A stretch of DNA of 25,228 bases from an uncultured Actinomyces sp. (GTDB taxonomy: Bacteria; Actinomycetota; Actinomycetes; Actinomycetales; Actinomycetaceae). Below, in pieces: positions 23,513 through 25,228 of this stretch; position 1 is the stretch's first letter; each line of letters begins with the position of its first letter. The notes beneath the pieces were generated by a model. It was given only the letters and a program-made list of their open reading frames with translations, did not search any database and was not told where the DNA came from. Location: the NCBI GenBank assembly GCA_902773415.1, contig CACYEE010000033.1:1-25228 (forward strand), written 5' to 3'. The translations under genes were made by a program, and so were the position numbers.

Positions 23513-24840
23513 CGGAGTTTTCCGCACCGGGAACCCTTGCCCCGGTTCTTTCCGACATCTGGGACAAGGACGGTTCCTGGAAGATCGAGACGTATCGCGC
23601 GAACGGCGGGTATGAAGCGCTCGCGAAGGCGTGGACCTTCGGCGATGGCGAGCTGACGCAGGTCGCGAAGGACGCGGGCCTGGCGGGCCGTGGCGGCGCG
23701 GGCTTCCCGACGGGCCTGAAATGGTCCTTCCTTCCGCCCGACGACGGCCTTCCGCGCTATCTCGTCGTCAACGCCGACGAGTCCGAGCCCGGTACCTGCA
23801 AGGACATTCCGCTCATGATGGCGAACCCGCACGCCCTCATCGAGGGCATGGCGATCACGCTGCGCGCGGTCGGCGGCCATCACGGTTTCATCTATCTGCG
23901 CGGCGAGGTCGTCCACGTCTACCGTCGCCTTCTCGCGGCGGTGCGCGAAGCCTACGAGGCGGGCCTGATCGGCGCGAACCTCGGCCCGGACGGGGACTAC
24001 GACATCGACATCACCGTTCATGCCGGTGCCGGCGCCTATATCTGCGGCGAGGAGACGGCGCTGCTGTCGGCTCTCGAAGGCTACCGGGGCCAGCCGCGCC
24101 TCAAGCCGCCCTTCCCGGCGGCCGAAGGCTTGTATGCCCGCCCGACCGTCATCAACAACGTCGAGACGATTTCCTCGGTTCCCGGCATCGTGAAGAACGG
24201 CTATGGCTGGTTCTCGGCAATGGGCACCGAAAGCGCGAAGGGCCACGTGTTCTATTCGCTGTCGGGGCATGTGAACAAGCCTGGCCAGTACGAGGCTCCG
24301 ATCGGCATCACGGGCCGCGAGCTGCTGGAGATGGCCGGAGGCATCCGGGGCGGCAGGAAGCTGAAGTTCTGGACGCCGGGCGGCTCCTCGACCCCGCTGT
24401 TCACCGAAGAGCAGCTCGACCTGCCTCTGGACTACCGGAGCGTTTCGGGGGCCGGTTCGATGCTCGGCACCCGCGCCCTGCAAATGTTCGACGAGACGGT
24501 TTCCGTCGTGCGCGTCGTGACGCGCTGGATGGATTTCTACCAGCACGAGTCGTGCGGCAAGTGCTCGCCGTGCCGCGAAGGCACGTACTGGATGCGCCAG
24601 ATTCTCCACCGTCTCGAAGCGGGCAAGGGCAATCCGGGCGACGTCGACCTGCTTGTCGAGATTGCGGGAAACATCGCCGGGCGCTCCTTCTGCGCCCTTG
24701 GCGACGCCGCGGCCACGCCCGTGAAGTCCGGAATCGAGCTGTTCCGCGACGAGTTCGAGGCCGGATGCACGACGCCCGCGTGGGAGCTCTTCCCCTACGA
24801 ACGCACCCCGCTGTTTGCCAAGGAAGGCGGTGAACGCTGA
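23509..24840 (+). CDS. nuoF: NADH-quinone oxidoreductase subunit F
   Basis: 443 aa with a GTG start, supported by GGGAGG at 23497-23502 and the 4-nt overlap with nuoE. NuoF oxidises NADH: it holds FMN, the NADH site and cluster N3. The Gly-rich 'GRGGAGFPTGLKW' (60-72) binds nucleotide, 'NADESEPGTCKD' the flavin, and 'GAGAYICGEETALLSALEG' completes the site. N3 ligands are Cys349, 352, 355 ('SCGKCSPC') and Cys395 ('SFCALGD'). An in-frame extension upstream runs through nuoE and is not real. Confidence 0.97.
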   Translation: MTEFSAPGTLAPVLSDIWDKDGSWKIETYRANGGYEALAKAWTFGDGELTQVAKDAGLAGRGGAGFPTGLKWSFLPPDDGLPRYLVVNADESEPGTCKDIPLMMANPHALIEGMAITLRAVGGHHGFIYLRGEVVHVYRRLLAAVREAYEAGLIGANLGPDGDYDIDITVHAGAGAYICGEETALLSALEGYRGQPRLKPPFPAAEGLYARPTVINNVETISSVPGIVKNGYGWFSAMGTESAKGHVFYSLSGHVNKPGQYEAPIGITGRELLEMAGGIRGGRKLKFWTPGGSSTPLFTEEQLDLPLDYRSVSGAGSMLGTRALQMFDETVSVVRVVTRWMDFYQHESCGKCSPCREGTYWMRQILHRLEAGKGNPGDVDLLVEIAGNIAGRSFCALGDAAATPVKSGIELFRDEFEAGCTTPAWELFPYERTPLFAKEGGER

Positions 24841-25228
24841 TGGTTCAGAACGCTGGACTCATCGACGTGAAGATCGACGGCAAGACCGTCCAGGTTCCCA
24901 ACGGGGAGCTTGTTATCCGCGCCGCCGAGAAGGCCGGCGTCATCATTCCGCGATTTTGCGACCACCCGCTGCTCAAGCCGGTGGCCGCGTGCCGCCAGTG
25001 CCTGGTCGAGGTGGCCCGCCCGGGCCGCGACGGCACGGTGGCGAAGATGCCGAAGCCGGTTCCGGCCTGTGCCGAGCGCGTGGGCCCCGGCACGGAGGTA
25101 TTCACCCAGCATTCTTCCGAGGTGGCGAAGAAGGCGCAGCATGGCGTCATGGAGTTCCTTCTCCTCAACCATCCGCTCGACTGCCCGATTTGCGACAAGG
25201 GCGGCGAATGCCCCTTGCAGAACCAGGC
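24840..25228 (+). CDS. nuoG: NADH-quinone oxidoreductase subunit G, 3' truncated by window edge
   Basis: The first 129 residues are visible; the ATG overlaps the nuoF stop by one base. NuoG is the large iron-sulphur subunit of the peripheral arm. The [2Fe-2S] N1b ligands Cys40, Cys51, Cys54 and Cys77 are present ('RFCDHP', 'CRQC', 'PAC'). The N5 cluster ligands, one His and three Cys, appear as His101, Cys115, Cys118 and Cys124 ('LDCPICDKGGECPLQN'). The remaining clusters and the molybdopterin-like domain lie beyond the window. More nuo genes (H-N) are expected downstream. Confidence 0.97.
   Translation, partial: MVQNAGLIDVKIDGKTVQVPNGELVIRAAEKAGVIIPRFCDHPLLKPVAACRQCLVEVARPGRDGTVAKMPKPVPACAERVGPGTEVFTQHSSEVAKKAQHGVMEFLLLNHPLDCPICDKGGECPLQNQ

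Noticed and set aside
1..25228. CRISPR array, rRNA, prophage or integrated element
   Set aside because: No regularly spaced repeats, rRNA-like sequence, integrase, phage or transposase genes were found.

Overview
The window is chromosomal DNA of a high-GC Gram-positive bacterium (Actinobacteria). The signs are a strong G/C third-codon bias, the 32-residue ribosomal protein bS22, a menaquinone pathway whose genes follow the mycobacterial order (menA, PLDc_N protein, menE, menB, menG, menJ), and several -10-like hexamers that sit 6-7 nt before a start codon, as in leaderless actinobacterial promoters. The absence of rRNA, tRNA, CRISPR or transposase genes suggests a conserved housekeeping region. 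A member of the Actinomycetales is likely, but the genus cannot be fixed from the sequence alone.

Layout. 3-998 (+): the 3' part of an unknown membrane protein with a polybasic cytoplasmic tail, one membrane helix and a polyacidic C-terminus. 1191-4377 (-): radA and a protein with a degenerate methyltransferase-like head and a long coiled coil. 4797-5396 (+): a TM2-domain protein. 5429-7526 (-): a two-gene ktrB-ktrA potassium uptake operon. 8128-8948 (+): bS22, a hairpin terminator and a histidine phosphatase. 8996-12412 (-): a PLDc_N membrane protein, menA and two tandem paralogous helix-turn-helix proteins of unknown function. 12659-15684 (-): menB-menE, with menE carrying large in-frame extra sequence. 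15722-17416 (+): an HtrA-type membrane protease. 17526-18236 (+): menG. 18483-25228 (+): menJ followed by nuoA-B-C-D-E-F-G, with nuoG cut by the window edge.

How the genes fit together. MenB and MenE make the naphthoate ring (o-succinylbenzoate to OSB-CoA to DHNA-CoA), MenA prenylates it, MenG methylates it and MenJ probably saturates one isoprene unit of the tail. The product, a (dihydro)menaquinone, is the electron acceptor of the NADH dehydrogenase encoded by the nuo genes directly downstream. The second half of the window is therefore a quinone-synthesis and quinone-use neighbourhood. The least understood parts are the two paralogous HTH proteins between menA and menE (with a palindrome just upstream of the promoter of the first), the repeat and insert sequences inside menE, and the methyltransferase-like coiled-coil protein next to radA.
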